Shown piece by piece: positions 14,997 to 22,576 of a DNA stretch of 23,333 nt (its first letter is position 1; each line of letters opens with the position of its first letter). The stretch comes from JAFGJQ01 sp964586145 (GTDB taxonomy: Bacteria; Planctomycetota; Phycisphaerae; UBA1845), in contig CAZPHH010000079.1 of NCBI GenBank assembly GCA_964586145.1, forward strand, positions 1 through 23,333, read 5' to 3'. The translations under genes and the position numbers were made by a program. The notes beneath the pieces were generated by a model. That model saw only the letters and a program-made list of their open reading frames with translations, was not told where the DNA came from and did no database searches.

Positions 14997-15152
14997 TCCA
15001 ATCTCACACGCCGGCCTCCACTTCCTCAGACGGTCGGAGTTTGCGTGGTAGCAGTTAGTCTATCGGTGAGCCGGGTGGGGAACTGAAGCCGTGGAAAAAA
15101 AATAATTGCGGATGCGTTCAGATTCCACCGTAGCCGTCCGATATGCCCGATT
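14997..15152. promoter_or_regulatory. divergent promoter/operator region of the element
   Basis: These 156 bases separate the leftward HTH/capsid arm from the rightward arm. They hold the most AT-rich patch of the element, an A-run followed by TAATTG near 15094-15108, and a short inverted repeat CGTTCA (15115-15120) with TGAACG (15154-15159). No clean -35/-10 pair could be chosen. By analogy with transposable phages this is where a repressor would act. Confidence 0.4.
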
Positions 15153-15560
15153 GTGAACGAAGACACAGGCCGCAATCTGATGTGCGGTTGCTCCCCATCC
15201 CCGCTGCCCGGGCAGGTGGAGGTTACGGCGGTTTTGCATGGGTTGCCTATCCTGAAGACGACTGCCAACCTGGTGCATGACGATCCGGGGCGGGTGGCGG
15301 CGGCGGCGGCGGTTCGGGCGATGCGGACGCGGGAAGTCATTTTTGCCGAGTTGCGGTCAATGGTTCGGGTGGGGCTGGCAGGGGGTGAGACGCTGCCCAC
15401 CATCGCCGGGCAGGCCGCGAGAGCGGGTCGGCTGTCGCCGAAGAGCGAGCGGCTGCTACTCAAAGGTCTGCGGCGGATCGCCGGCGGCATCGACTTCGCG
15501 GAATGGAGCCGCGGTGATCGTGATCTTCCGCTTGTTCGAGCACTGGCGGCGACGGAGTAA
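15153..15560 (+). CDS. small protein of unknown function, first gene of the rightward arm
   Basis: The product is 135 residues from the GTG at 15153, or 126 from the ATG at 15180; neither has a strong ribosome binding site. It contains GQVEVTAVLHGLPILKTTANLVHDD, likely a small beta hairpin, then an Ala-rich helix (RVAAAAAVRAMRTREVIFAELRSMVRVGL) and a basic helical C-terminus. No family is recognised. Its stop is six bases before the next start, so it heads an operon with the gene at 15567. Its position just right of the divergent region is where Mu-like phages place early regulators such as Ner, but it has no clear HTH. Confidence 0.5.
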   Translation: MNEDTGRNLMCGCSPSPLPGQVEVTAVLHGLPILKTTANLVHDDPGRVAAAAAVRAMRTREVIFAELRSMVRVGLAGGETLPTIAGQAARAGRLSPKSERLLLKGLRRIAGGIDFAEWSRGDRDLPLVRALAATE

Positions 15561-15566
15561 CACGCT

Positions 15567-16103
15567 ATGGCATGGAACAAGGCCGACAAGGCGGAACTCG
15601 CAAGGTTGAAAGACGAAGTGTCTGCCCTGCGGGCGGAGCTTGCGGCCGTCAAAGCCGACGCGGCCTCACTCCGGACAGACCTGGCCGTGTTCATGCGAGA
15701 ATGGGGGCCGGCATTGCACGGGGCGACACAGTTTGCCCGGCAGGCATTGGAGCGCATGACCGCGCTGACCGCCGACCGACCTGCCGCAGAGGGAAACCCC
15801 GCCATTCCACCGACGCCGGAGACGATTCGGGACGCGTATCGGTCGACGTGCGGGGCGCTGGCCGCGTGCGCGCACACCGACCCGGCGGAGCAACTCGCGG
15901 AACTCTGCATCGCCCTGCGCGAGCAGCCCGGGCCGACCCGGCTTCATGCGTTGCTGCTAGCGCGCGCGGTTCAGGGTGGCCTTCAGCTTGGTGAGTTGCT
16001 CGAATCTGAAGACGTGGCCGCGACCATCGCCCGCCACGCCAACCGGCCCACCCGAGGGACAGGCACCGTGCCGCCGTCTGGCACTGGTGAGGGGGAAGAA
16101 TGA
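15567..16103 (+). CDS. coiled-coil protein of unknown function
   Basis: This 178-residue protein has residues 3-45 as a clear heptad coiled coil (KADKAELARLKDEVSALRAELAAVKADAASLRTDLAVF). A Trp-containing helical middle and an Ala/Leu-rich helical region (about 115-160) with AEQLAELCIALREQPGPTRLHALLLARAVQGG follow, ending in a polar Gly/Thr/Glu tail. GGAG nine bases upstream supports the ATG at 15567. The stop overlaps an ATG at 16100 by four bases, but the frame that follows looks non-coding at first. The protein may oligomerise; no function is assigned. Confidence 0.55.
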   Translation: MAWNKADKAELARLKDEVSALRAELAAVKADAASLRTDLAVFMREWGPALHGATQFARQALERMTALTADRPAAEGNPAIPPTPETIRDAYRSTCGALAACAHTDPAEQLAELCIALREQPGPTRLHALLLARAVQGGLQLGELLESEDVAATIARHANRPTRGTGTVPPSGTGEGEE

Positions 16104-16337
16104 GCACACGACCCCCACAAGCAGATGCCTTGATCCCCGTGAAACCGCTGCGGTCTACCCCCGGCCCGGTGAGCCCACTCGGCGGCCGGCCGGGGGAGCC
16201 GCCGGCGGCGGCTAAGTATGGTGATAGTGCGCCCAAGTTCCCGTCACGGTCGCGTGAACCGTCCCAGAACTTCGCACGACATGCAGCCGGCCGGGTGGTC
16301 GGTGCTCCGATGCTTGAGTTCGTCCATGCGGCACAAA

Positions 16338-16370
16338 CGGCAGGCGGCCGGGCAACCGGCCGCCCTGCCG
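16338..16370 (+). promoter_or_regulatory. 14-bp hairpin with GCAA tetraloop
   Basis: CGGCAGGCGGCCGG (16338-16351) pairs with 16356-16370 around the loop GCAA, with one bulged C. GCAA is a GNRA tetraloop, a stable loop favoured in folded RNAs. There is no T-run, so it is not an ordinary terminator. Confidence 0.5.
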
Positions 16371-16508
16371 GTGCCTGGGCGGCGGGCCGATCCCCCGCCG
16401 ATCGGCTCCTGGAGGCCCGGGAGGGGGGTTTCCGGGCCGTCCAGGCCATCCGGCGGGCCTCCGGGGGCCTGGCGGGCGGGGCGGGCTTAAATCACCCTGA
16501 AATTGTGC

Positions 16509-16537
16509 TTGACGGGGGTTCGGGCGGGGGGTACGCT
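16509..16537 (+). promoter_or_regulatory. possible promoter before the 16706 gene
   Basis: TTGACG (16509-16514), a 17-base spacer, then TACGCT (16532-16537). The -35 is good and the spacing ideal, but the -10 is a partial match. It would start RNA near 16544, directly before the small frame at 16548 and the gene at 16706. Confidence 0.4.
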
Positions 16538-16547
16538 TGCCCCTGTC

Positions 16548-16691
16548 ATGAATCTCTTGAGCTTCAACATGCCTCAGCGGCGCAGCGATGCGCCACAACG
16601 GGAACGCCAACAAGCGCCGGCGGACACCGGCAACGGTCCGGCCGCTTCAAGAGAGCGGATGACCCGACGCTTGTTGGCTTTCCTCACATAA
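16548..16691 (+). CDS. possible 47-residue basic peptide
   Basis: This short frame starts MNLLSFNMPQRRSD and continues with a charged, Arg/Gln-rich middle, ending RMTRRLLAFLT. It begins just after the candidate promoter at 16509-16537 and ends 14 bases before the next start. No ribosome binding site is seen, so it could be a leader peptide or chance. Confidence 0.25.
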   Translation: MNLLSFNMPQRRSDAPQRERQQAPADTGNGPAASRERMTRRLLAFLT

Positions 16692-16705
16692 AGAGGCAAA
16701 CCCCC

Positions 16706-17452
16706 ATGAACATCAGCAAGTGCAGCACGCGGTCGCGTGCGAGTGAGGGCGTCGCGCTGGGCGACGTGGAACTGCCGACGTGGGAGGCGCATCCCATCGC
16801 ATCCATGCCGCTCCCGCCGTGTCTTGATCGGTTCGATCTGCTGCCGTGGAGCGAGATTGAAAAGACGCTGTGCGAGGGCAGCGCGGTTGCGATCCACGCG
16901 CCGGGCGTCGACGCCCGGACGGCATGCGCGACCGTCGATGCGCGGCTGTGCATCGAAGATTTCTTGCGATACATCGTCGGTGACGTCTTGTGGGTTGTGC
17001 ATCACGCGCACTGCCCCTTCGACGGCTGGGCACGCGAACGCATCGCGGACGAGAACCAGGCGCAGAAGGCGGAACTCCGCCGTCAAGCGGGCGAGCCGCC
17101 GGTGATCCTGACGCCGGAGGATGTGGCGCGGATGGAGGCCAAAGCCGCAAGCGAGGCAGACGAGACTGACACAGACGAGAGCGAGGCGGACGCAGGCGAG
17201 TCCGACCACACGGACCTGCTGGCGACCGTCACGAAGGATGGAGCACTCGCAAGGGCGAGGCAAGCGGTGGACACGATCGGCGAGGCGGTGAACGCATTGC
17301 GCCGCGCCGCGCCGGAGAGCGTGGAGGCATTTGCATTTCTGCGCGCGGCGGCGGTTGCGATCGAAGGCTTATCCTTGCTGGCGGTCCGGCCATCGGTGAC
17401 GACGGCCGCCGCGGCGGAACGTGCGAACCAGGAAGAGATCGTCGCGGTATGA
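16706..17452 (+). CDS. acidic protein of unknown function
   Basis: This protein is 248 residues from the ATG at 16706, which has AAGAGG ten bases upstream. The N-terminal half (about 20-115) looks folded (LPPCLDRFDLLPWSEIEKTLCEG, ARLCIEDFLRYIVGDVLWVVHHAHCPFDGWARERIADE). A linker ending in an Asp/Glu/Thr/Ser-rich acidic stretch (about 148-173) follows, then a helical Ala-rich C-terminus. Cys and His residues in the folded part (VHHAHCPFDGW) might bind metal. It is followed 24 bases later by the zinc-finger gene and shares its direction, so the two probably form an operon. No family is recognised. The open frame extends upstream to 16100, where it overlaps the previous stop by ATGA, but that extension is low-complexity. 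Confidence 0.55.
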   Translation: MNISKCSTRSRASEGVALGDVELPTWEAHPIASMPLPPCLDRFDLLPWSEIEKTLCEGSAVAIHAPGVDARTACATVDARLCIEDFLRYIVGDVLWVVHHAHCPFDGWARERIADENQAQKAELRRQAGEPPVILTPEDVARMEAKAASEADETDTDESEADAGESDHTDLLATVTKDGALARARQAVDTIGEAVNALRRAAPESVEAFAFLRAAAVAIEGLSLLAVRPSVTTAAAAERANQEEIVAV

Positions 17453-17476
17453 CCGCGTGAGAAGGGAGAACGGATT

Positions 17477-18109
17477 GTGATCCAGATAACAATGACAGTG
17501 AAGACGGAGGCCGCAGACGGGGCGGTCGATCCGTTGCAGGACGTGTTGACCCGTCGCCTTTGCGAAGTCGCGATTGACGACGAAGACCGGGCGGAGCGAT
17601 CGGTCCTGCGGGGCTACGACTTCGAGTGCGACCGATGCGGACGGGCATGGTTCAGCCGGGACGAAGGCGAGTGCTTCTGTAACCAGTGCGGCGGACCGGC
17701 GCATGGTGAACCCGCGTTCACGCACTTTGCGAAGATTGAACAGCGCGTCGTGCGGTGTCTGCTGTGCGGTGCGGAGATCGGGTCGGCATACCTGGACAGC
17801 GCCATCCCGGACGATCGGGTCTACCTGCTGGCCTGTATGGTCACGCACTACCGACACCACCACGTGAAGTACTACAACAACTCCGTGGGCTACGTGCAGC
17901 GGCATACGAGCGTGCCGTACGAAGCATTCAAAAGCGAGGTGAACGAACGGGCCAAGCGGCAGATCATCCGGAAGGCAACCGCCAATCTCAGGGCACTGGG
18001 TATCACCGCAGAGCATTTTGAAGCGCTGCAGAACAGCGAGCCGAAGACGATCGCGCTGGCCCGGAAGCTGCTGGGGTCGGCCGCGGCAGAGGCAGGCAGT
18101 GAAGACTGA
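17477..18109 (+). CDS. double zinc-finger protein of unknown function
   Basis: This 210-residue protein has a first zinc ribbon at C51-x2-C54 ... C68-x2-C71 (FECDRCGRAWF ... CFCNQCGG). A second likely metal site is C94-x2-C97 (VVRCLLCGAEIG) together with the His-rich segment MVTHYRHHHVKYYNNSVGY (121-139, His124, 127, 128, 129). After this comes EAFKSEVNERAKRQIIRKATANLRALGITAEHFEAL, a basic helical region that could bind nucleic acid. I have an impression of similar HYRHxH hypothetical proteins elsewhere but cannot name a family. The GTG at 17477 is chosen because AAGGGAG lies eight bases upstream; the ATG at 17492 is an alternative. TniQ of Tn7-like elements also has zinc ligands, but other TniQ features are not apparent. 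Confidence 0.65.
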   Translation: MIQITMTVKTEAADGAVDPLQDVLTRRLCEVAIDDEDRAERSVLRGYDFECDRCGRAWFSRDEGECFCNQCGGPAHGEPAFTHFAKIEQRVVRCLLCGAEIGSAYLDSAIPDDRVYLLACMVTHYRHHHVKYYNNSVGYVQRHTSVPYEAFKSEVNERAKRQIIRKATANLRALGITAEHFEALQNSEPKTIALARKLLGSAAAEAGSED

Positions 18110-18123
18110 AGAGGTTCTCCTTT

Positions 18124-18173
18124 CGCACGGGCGGACCCGGCACCGTACCAGGTGCGATGCCGGGAACCGTGCG
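18124..18173 (+). promoter_or_regulatory. nested stem-loop between two early genes
   Basis: Three helices stack. CGCACGG (18124-18130) pairs with CCGTGCG (18167-18173), CCCGGC (18136-18141) with GCCGGG (18159-18164), and ACC (18142-18144) with GGT (18151-18153). It lies 14 bases after the stop of the zinc-finger gene and before the start at 18220. Without a T-run it is more likely an attenuator, processing site or protein-bound RNA than an intrinsic terminator. Confidence 0.55.
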
Positions 18174-18219
18174 GAAGCGGACGGAGGAAAGGGACGGGGA
18201 ACGGATGAGGAGGAGTACC

Positions 18220-18411
18220 ATGTTGGATCAGGCCAGTATTGACGCGTCCAAAAGCAAGCGCGGACGAAAGCTCTTCGCCGCATTGATGAAGGAGATTCAT
18301 CGTCGCGGTGTAACACCCGTGAAAGGCGAGCTGCGAAACAGAATGCGGCGCGCCGTAGCAGACAAGATGGTGAACGAGGCTGAAGGCGACTCACAAGGGG
18401 TCGTGTCATAG
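18220..18411 (+). CDS. small basic protein of unknown function
   Basis: This 63-residue, Lys/Arg-rich, probably all-helical protein reads LDQASIDASKSKRGRKLFAALMKEIHRRGVTP, then a second helix with RNRMRRAVADKMVNEAEG. It could be a small DNA-binding or adaptor protein, but no HTH signature is certain. The start at 18220 is chosen because AGGAGGAG, one of the strongest ribosome binding sites in the window, lies five bases upstream; the frame back to 18157 runs into the stem-loop and is unlikely. It follows the zinc-finger gene and precedes the transposition operon, the position of small regulators such as Ner in Mu, though similarity to Ner is not visible. Confidence 0.6.
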   Translation: MLDQASIDASKSKRGRKLFAALMKEIHRRGVTPVKGELRNRMRRAVADKMVNEAEGDSQGVVS

Positions 18412-18497
18412 GCGCGCAGCGCGGCAGATCGGCTCGTGCAGCCCCGGCGGGAGATGCCGTGATGGTGGTCGAAACGCATGATGTGTGAGTAGAACCA

Positions 18498-19106
18498 ATG
18501 AGCGTTCCAGCCGAACAGCTTAACTCGAAACCTTCCCGCATCCGCCGGCCGGCGGCGGTCCTGCCTGCCGCCCCGGCGGCGGATGCCGTGGTGGGCGGGG
18601 TTCCGACCTTCGACCCTACTCCCTGGACGCCCAACAGTCTTCACCGCGATGCGATGATCCGGTGCGTGTGTGAAGGATTGAATCTGTACGCCGCGGAGTG
18701 CGCGAAGCGGGGAGAGCGGCGGATGACGCGGATCATTGTCGCCTTCGCAGGCCAATATGGTGATGGAGGCTATAGCCTACGCTTCACGGCTCGCACGCTA
18801 CGACGCTGGTACGCGGAGTACCAGCGAGGCGGTGCGTTTCCGGAGCGGCGGGGAGGGCATCGACGCACGGTGTCGGTGGGCGAGCAAGCGGCGGCCCTCT
18901 ATCTGAGATGCCATTCACTTCCTTATATGTCGCATCTGGAGGCGTGGCGAGTCACCGCTGTGCAGTCGGCCGCCCATCCTGGTGATCCGGCGTGGGCGTG
19001 GCCGTCGGACCGGACGGTCGATCGTTGGTGGCAACGGGAACACCCGCTGCACCGGGCAGCGTGCAAACACCGGCGCAGCCGGAAGGGTTCAAAGGACCGA
19101 CGATGA
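18498..19106 (+). CDS. stand-alone relative of the transposase DNA-binding region
   Basis: In this 202-residue protein, residues about 87-187 align without large gaps to residues 137-236 of the transposase encoded immediately downstream. Shared points are YGDG, the RTL..W helix, GG.F.ERRG, AW..TA...A.H and GDPAW.WPS..TV..W..R. The first part looks like the recognition helix of a HTH, the second like a further DNA-binding subdomain. There is no catalytic DDE region, and the C-terminus is a short basic tail. Mu-type systems use shared DNA-binding folds in the transposase and repressor; by analogy I infer that this protein binds the element ends or operator and modulates transposition. Its stop overlaps the transposase start (ATGA at 19103), so translation is coupled. 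No strong ribosome binding site precedes 18498. Confidence 0.7.
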   Translation: MSVPAEQLNSKPSRIRRPAAVLPAAPAADAVVGGVPTFDPTPWTPNSLHRDAMIRCVCEGLNLYAAECAKRGERRMTRIIVAFAGQYGDGGYSLRFTARTLRRWYAEYQRGGAFPERRGGHRRTVSVGEQAAALYLRCHSLPYMSHLEAWRVTAVQSAAHPGDPAWAWPSDRTVDRWWQREHPLHRAACKHRRSRKGSKDRR

Positions 19107-21322
19107 CTGCCATACCCGCACAAGTCGGACAGGACTGCGGACGGCATCGCACCCGCCGGCCGGCGGGTGTGCCGGACGGCTGGGTGCGCCTGGCCGACGC
19201 GGCGGAAATCTCCGGCCGGCATCCGCGGACGCTGCGCGATCAGATCAAGGCGCTTCCGGAAACGGCCCGCTGCAAAGCCGGCGGGTCGCTCTGGTTCGAT
19301 CCGCGATACCTTCCGTCGGCGCTGCTGCCCGCGCCCGGCCTGCCGCCGTTGCCGGACGAAGAACGGGCGATGCCGTTCCACCGACCCGAGGCGATCCGGC
19401 GTGACCTGCTGGTCCGCGACGTGGTGCGGGCGGCGCGGGAATACGTCGACCGGCGGTTGCGCAGCGGGTTGAAGTCGGAAGGGGCGGCGCTGGCGGAGTT
19501 CACCGAGTTGTACGGCGATGGCCGGTTCTTCATTCGGTGGACGAACCCGCGCACGCTTGCCGGGTGGATGAAGGCAGAGGCAAAAGGCGGGCATTTCTTC
19601 GAGCGGCGCGGCCGCCGGCAGGGGCACAAGGTGGGCAAGAAGGCCGGCGCGTTCTATTTCCTGCTGTACGAGCGGCCGGGCATGACGCATCAGGTTGCCT
19701 GGGAATACACGGCGGATGAAGCCGCGAAACACGCGGGCGACCCGGCGTGGTTCTGGCCGTCGAGCGAAACCGTCCGCTGCTGGCAGCACCGGAATATCCC
19801 GCGCATGGTGCTGGACTACCACAAGAAGGGGCCGGATGCCTGGCGCGCGAATTACGAGTTGAAGCTTGACCGCGACCCGCGATCGGAGCCGGCCAACGCA
19901 TTGTGGGAATTGGACGCGAGCAAGTTCAATTTCTGGTGCCGGCACCACGGCAAAAAGGTCCGGGCGACTTACGCGATCATCACGGACGTGGGAAGCCGGA
20001 TGATCCTGGGGCACGCGGTCGGGCTGTCCGAGTCTACGGAAGTCTTGATGCACGCGCTGGCCCGCGCGGTGATGAAGTACGGCGCGCCGTACCGGATTCG
20101 CGTGGACCGTGGCCGGGCGAACCTTGGTTCGGGCATTGTGGACATTCGCAAGCGGCGCGAGGCCGCCGCGTGGCAGCACGTGCTCGGCGTATTGCGGATC
20201 ATCAGCGCCGATCCGGAAGTGATGCTGGGGCGGTCGGGCTGGAAGAAAGGCAGTGTTGAAAGCGCGGTCAACACCGTTTCGACGCGCTTTGACACCCGGC
20301 CGGAGTTCACCAGGGCATTCATCGACCGGCGGGGTGATCGGCGCATCCGAGGCGTCGACGCGTGGGCCGATGAGCATCTGAACGAGTTGTGTACACTGAA
20401 AGAGGCCGACCAGAAGCTCGGCGACTTCATCGTGTCCAACAACGCGCGGCCGAGGAAGGATTTCAACAAGCGCACGCCGCTGGAGGTGTTCGCGGAGACG
20501 TGCATCCCCAAGCGGGCGTTGTACAGCGGTGCGGAAGAGTATCTCCGGCGGCGGCCGATCCGCGTGAAGGTCACGAAGAACGGCATCCGGTTCCCGATCG
20601 GCGGGGTGCCCCTGCAATTCGGGCAGGACCATCAGCGGCTGTGGGAGAAGATGGGCGAGCGGATGGTTGCCCTGGTCGATTCGCAAGACCTGTCCCAAGT
20701 CTTGGTCTGCGATGCCGATCTGCGGAACCCGTTCTGGGTCCGCCGTGACATGCTGAAGGGCGTCACCGCTGAGACGTTGCGCGAACTCGGTAAGCGGAAC
20801 AGCCGGTTCCGTCGCATCCGGCGCGAGTTGTCGGACGCCTGGCGGGTGGAGTTCACGAGCACGGAAGTCCAGGCCGCGACGTTGCAGCGTGACAAGGATC
20901 GGGCGGAAGCCGCGCGGTGCCTGGAGGCGCGGACGCTGGCGGACCGGCCGGCGGTGACGCTGGTGCCGAATGTGGACACGCGCATTCCGCACAAGCAGGA
21001 ATCCAACGCGGCGGCCAAGACCGGCACGGACGATGTTCCGGCGGATAACGCCTTCGATCAGCTTGTCGAAGTCGGGAACCGGTGGAGCGCCGCGCAGGAA
21101 TCGCGCCGGCAGGCACGCGCGGCGGTGGAGCGATTCGATTACGCAAGCTTGTCCTGGGCGGACGAGCTTACGGAAGATGATGCCCGCCGGCGGGCTCAAG
21201 CGGAACGGAATGATTATCTGAGTCTTCCCGACGCGGCGGACGATGGGGACGAAGACCCCGCGCCGGGGCTGACTCTGGAAGACCTGGTGGCGGACACCGA
21301 CACCGAGGAAATCGAACAATGA
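19103..21322 (+). CDS. Mu-like DDE transposase
   Basis: This 739-residue transposase catalyses end cleavage and strand transfer. Residues about 26-70 form a MerR/excisionase-like winged helix (GWVRLADAAEISGRHPRTLRDQIK). Residues 137-236 are the end-binding region shared with the protein at 18498. The catalytic RNase H-like core follows, with Asp271 in LWELDASKF, Asp335 in YRIRVDRGRAN and Glu386 in KKGSVESAVN. Spacings of 64 and 51 are close to those in MuA (D269, D336, E392). A Mu-type beta-barrel domain (about 484-540, VKVTKNGIRFPIGGVPLQF...RMVALVD) and a charged C-terminal tail, which in MuA contacts MuB, complete it. The start at 19103 is chosen for the ATGA overlap with the gene before it; the stop overlaps the ATPase gene in the same way. 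The gene looks intact, with all three catalytic residues. Confidence 0.92.
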   Translation: MTAIPAQVGQDCGRHRTRRPAGVPDGWVRLADAAEISGRHPRTLRDQIKALPETARCKAGGSLWFDPRYLPSALLPAPGLPPLPDEERAMPFHRPEAIRRDLLVRDVVRAAREYVDRRLRSGLKSEGAALAEFTELYGDGRFFIRWTNPRTLAGWMKAEAKGGHFFERRGRRQGHKVGKKAGAFYFLLYERPGMTHQVAWEYTADEAAKHAGDPAWFWPSSETVRCWQHRNIPRMVLDYHKKGPDAWRANYELKLDRDPRSEPANALWELDASKFNFWCRHHGKKVRATYAIITDVGSRMILGHAVGLSESTEVLMHALARAVMKYGAPYRIRVDRGRANLGSGIVDIRKRREAAAWQHVLGVLRIISADPEVMLGRSGWKKGSVESAVNTVSTRFDTRPEFTRAFIDRRGDRRIRGVDAWADEHLNELCTLKEADQKLGDFIVSNNARPRKDFNKRTPLEVFAETCIPKRALYSGAEEYLRRRPIRVKVTKNGIRFPIGGVPLQFGQDHQRLWEKMGERMVALVDSQDLSQVLVCDADLRNPFWVRRDMLKGVTAETLRELGKRNSRFRRIRRELSDAWRVEFTSTEVQAATLQRDKDRAEAARCLEARTLADRPAVTLVPNVDTRIPHKQESNAAAKTGTDDVPADNAFDQLVEVGNRWSAAQESRRQARAAVERFDYASLSWADELTEDDARRRAQAERNDYLSLPDAADDGDEDPAPGLTLEDLVADTDTEEIEQ

Positions 21323-22572
21323 ACAGCGCATGGGAACCAGAAGAAGAGCGCGTCGAGGGCATCGGCCCCGATGACGCGGCCGCCCACGCGCACGGAAGCG
21401 CACCTATGGAAGAGGATGCGAACCAGGTCATGGACGCCCTGGTCGCATCCGGCCGCGTCGACGGCCGGGAAGTGCGCGACGAAGGCGAGGAACCGCACCC
21501 GCTGACGAATCCGGAGGTTGGGCGGATCATTCGGACGATCCGCGAACTTTTGGACTCGCAAGAGGAATTGCCGGCCCGTCAGCGTGTGACGCTGACCGCC
21601 ATCGCGCGGGCGATCGGTGAATCCGTGAGCGCGGTCAGTCAGGTCTTGACGCACAAGTACCCGGCGGGCAAGGCCACGGGTTACACACGGCGCGATGCGA
21701 TCCTTCGCAAGCTGGATGGGTTCCAGGCGCAGCACACCGCCCGCAAGGCGGCCCCGCAACGGGGGCCGATCGCCTGGACGCGCGTTGCGGAGGAACTGCG
21801 GGCGGTCGCGCAGACGGCCGCGTTCCTGGATGTGATGGGCGCGGCCTACGGTCCGGCCGGCATCGGCAAGACCATGACTTTGCAGGCGCTCGCCCAGACG
21901 ATGCCCGGCTCGGTGCTGCTGACGATTGACGATAGCTCGCGGACCGTGCCGTCTTTCTTCCGCAAGCTGTGCGATCTGCTGAAGCTGCGGACGGCCGGCC
22001 GGCGGGTCGGGATGCGTGACCTAATTGTCCAGGCGCTCATTGGGACAAAGCGGCTTCTCATCATCGACGAAGCGCACCTGGCCGGGCTGGACGTGTTGAA
22101 CGCGGCGCGCCAGTTGCACGATGAAGCCGGCTGCCCCGTGCTGCTGGTCGGCCTGCCCGCCTTGGGGCGGATGCTCAAAAGCGGCCGGAACGACGATGCA
22201 CGCGGCGCGACGCTGTACAGCCGGATCGGCATCTGCCGCGACCTGATGGAGCGAACGCGCAGCGGCGGGCATCCGGGCGAGCCGCTGTACTCGGCGCAGG
22301 ATATCCGGGAAGTCTTTGCACGGTCCGCGTTGCGGATCGCGCCCGACGGGCTGCGGTGGCTGGAAGACCTGGCGAACGTGCCGGACTCCGGCGGCCTGCG
22401 GTCCGCGACGAACGCGCTTCGGTTGGCGGCGCAGGCGCTTCGGAAGACGGCGGAGCCGGATCGGCCGATTGACTCGGCGATCCTGGAACAGGCCGCGCGG
22501 CTGCTGCACGGAATCGAGCGTGCCGAACAAATCAGCACGCTGGTAAGGCAGCGTCGCGCGGTGGCGGTGTGA
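21319..22572 (+). CDS. MuB-like transposition AAA+ ATPase
   Basis: This 417-residue AAA+ ATPase works with the transposase. The N-terminal acidic region and a HTH (about 85-112, ARQRVTLTAIARAIGESVSAVSQVLTHKYP) correspond to the target-DNA-binding part of MuB. Walker A is GPAGIGKT (178-185) and Walker B is LLIIDEAH (246-253). A sensor-like strand (VLLVGLPAL, 274-282) and a helical lid region follow. In Mu, MuB binds target DNA in an ATP-dependent way, delivers it to the transpososome and provides target immunity. The start overlaps the transposase stop (ATGA at 21319), the usual A-B coupling. Relatives TniB and TnsC are alternatives, but the N-terminal HTH favours MuB. Confidence 0.88.
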   Translation: MNSAWEPEEERVEGIGPDDAAAHAHGSAPMEEDANQVMDALVASGRVDGREVRDEGEEPHPLTNPEVGRIIRTIRELLDSQEELPARQRVTLTAIARAIGESVSAVSQVLTHKYPAGKATGYTRRDAILRKLDGFQAQHTARKAAPQRGPIAWTRVAEELRAVAQTAAFLDVMGAAYGPAGIGKTMTLQALAQTMPGSVLLTIDDSSRTVPSFFRKLCDLLKLRTAGRRVGMRDLIVQALIGTKRLLIIDEAHLAGLDVLNAARQLHDEAGCPVLLVGLPALGRMLKSGRNDDARGATLYSRIGICRDLMERTRSGGHPGEPLYSAQDIREVFARSALRIAPDGLRWLEDLANVPDSGGLRSATNALRLAAQALRKTAEPDRPIDSAILEQAARLLHGIERAEQISTLVRQRRAVAV

Positions 22573-22576
22573 CACG

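Larger units (their letters stand above)
16104..16547 (+). other. gene-poor, highly structured 444-base stretch
   Basis: A frame is open from 16100 through 17452, but its first 600 bases encode a low-complexity Arg/Gly/Pro/Ala chain with no secondary-structure pattern, and a fresh start with a better protein lies at 16706. The DNA is very GC-rich and full of GGCCGG-type inverted repeats, of which the hairpin at 16338-16370 is the best. I read it as leader or intergenic RNA; an N-terminal extension of the 16706 gene is not excluded. Confidence 0.4.

Noticed and set aside
16100..16705. N-terminal extension of the 16706 gene
   Set aside because: Same frame and an ATGA overlap with the previous stop, but the encoded chain is low-complexity. 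The start at 16706, with its own ribosome binding site, gives a better protein; kept as an alternative only.
17477..18109. Zinc-finger protein as TniQ/TnsD target selector
   Set aside because: It has zinc ligands, but it is upstream rather than downstream of the ATPase and lacks other recognisable TniQ features.
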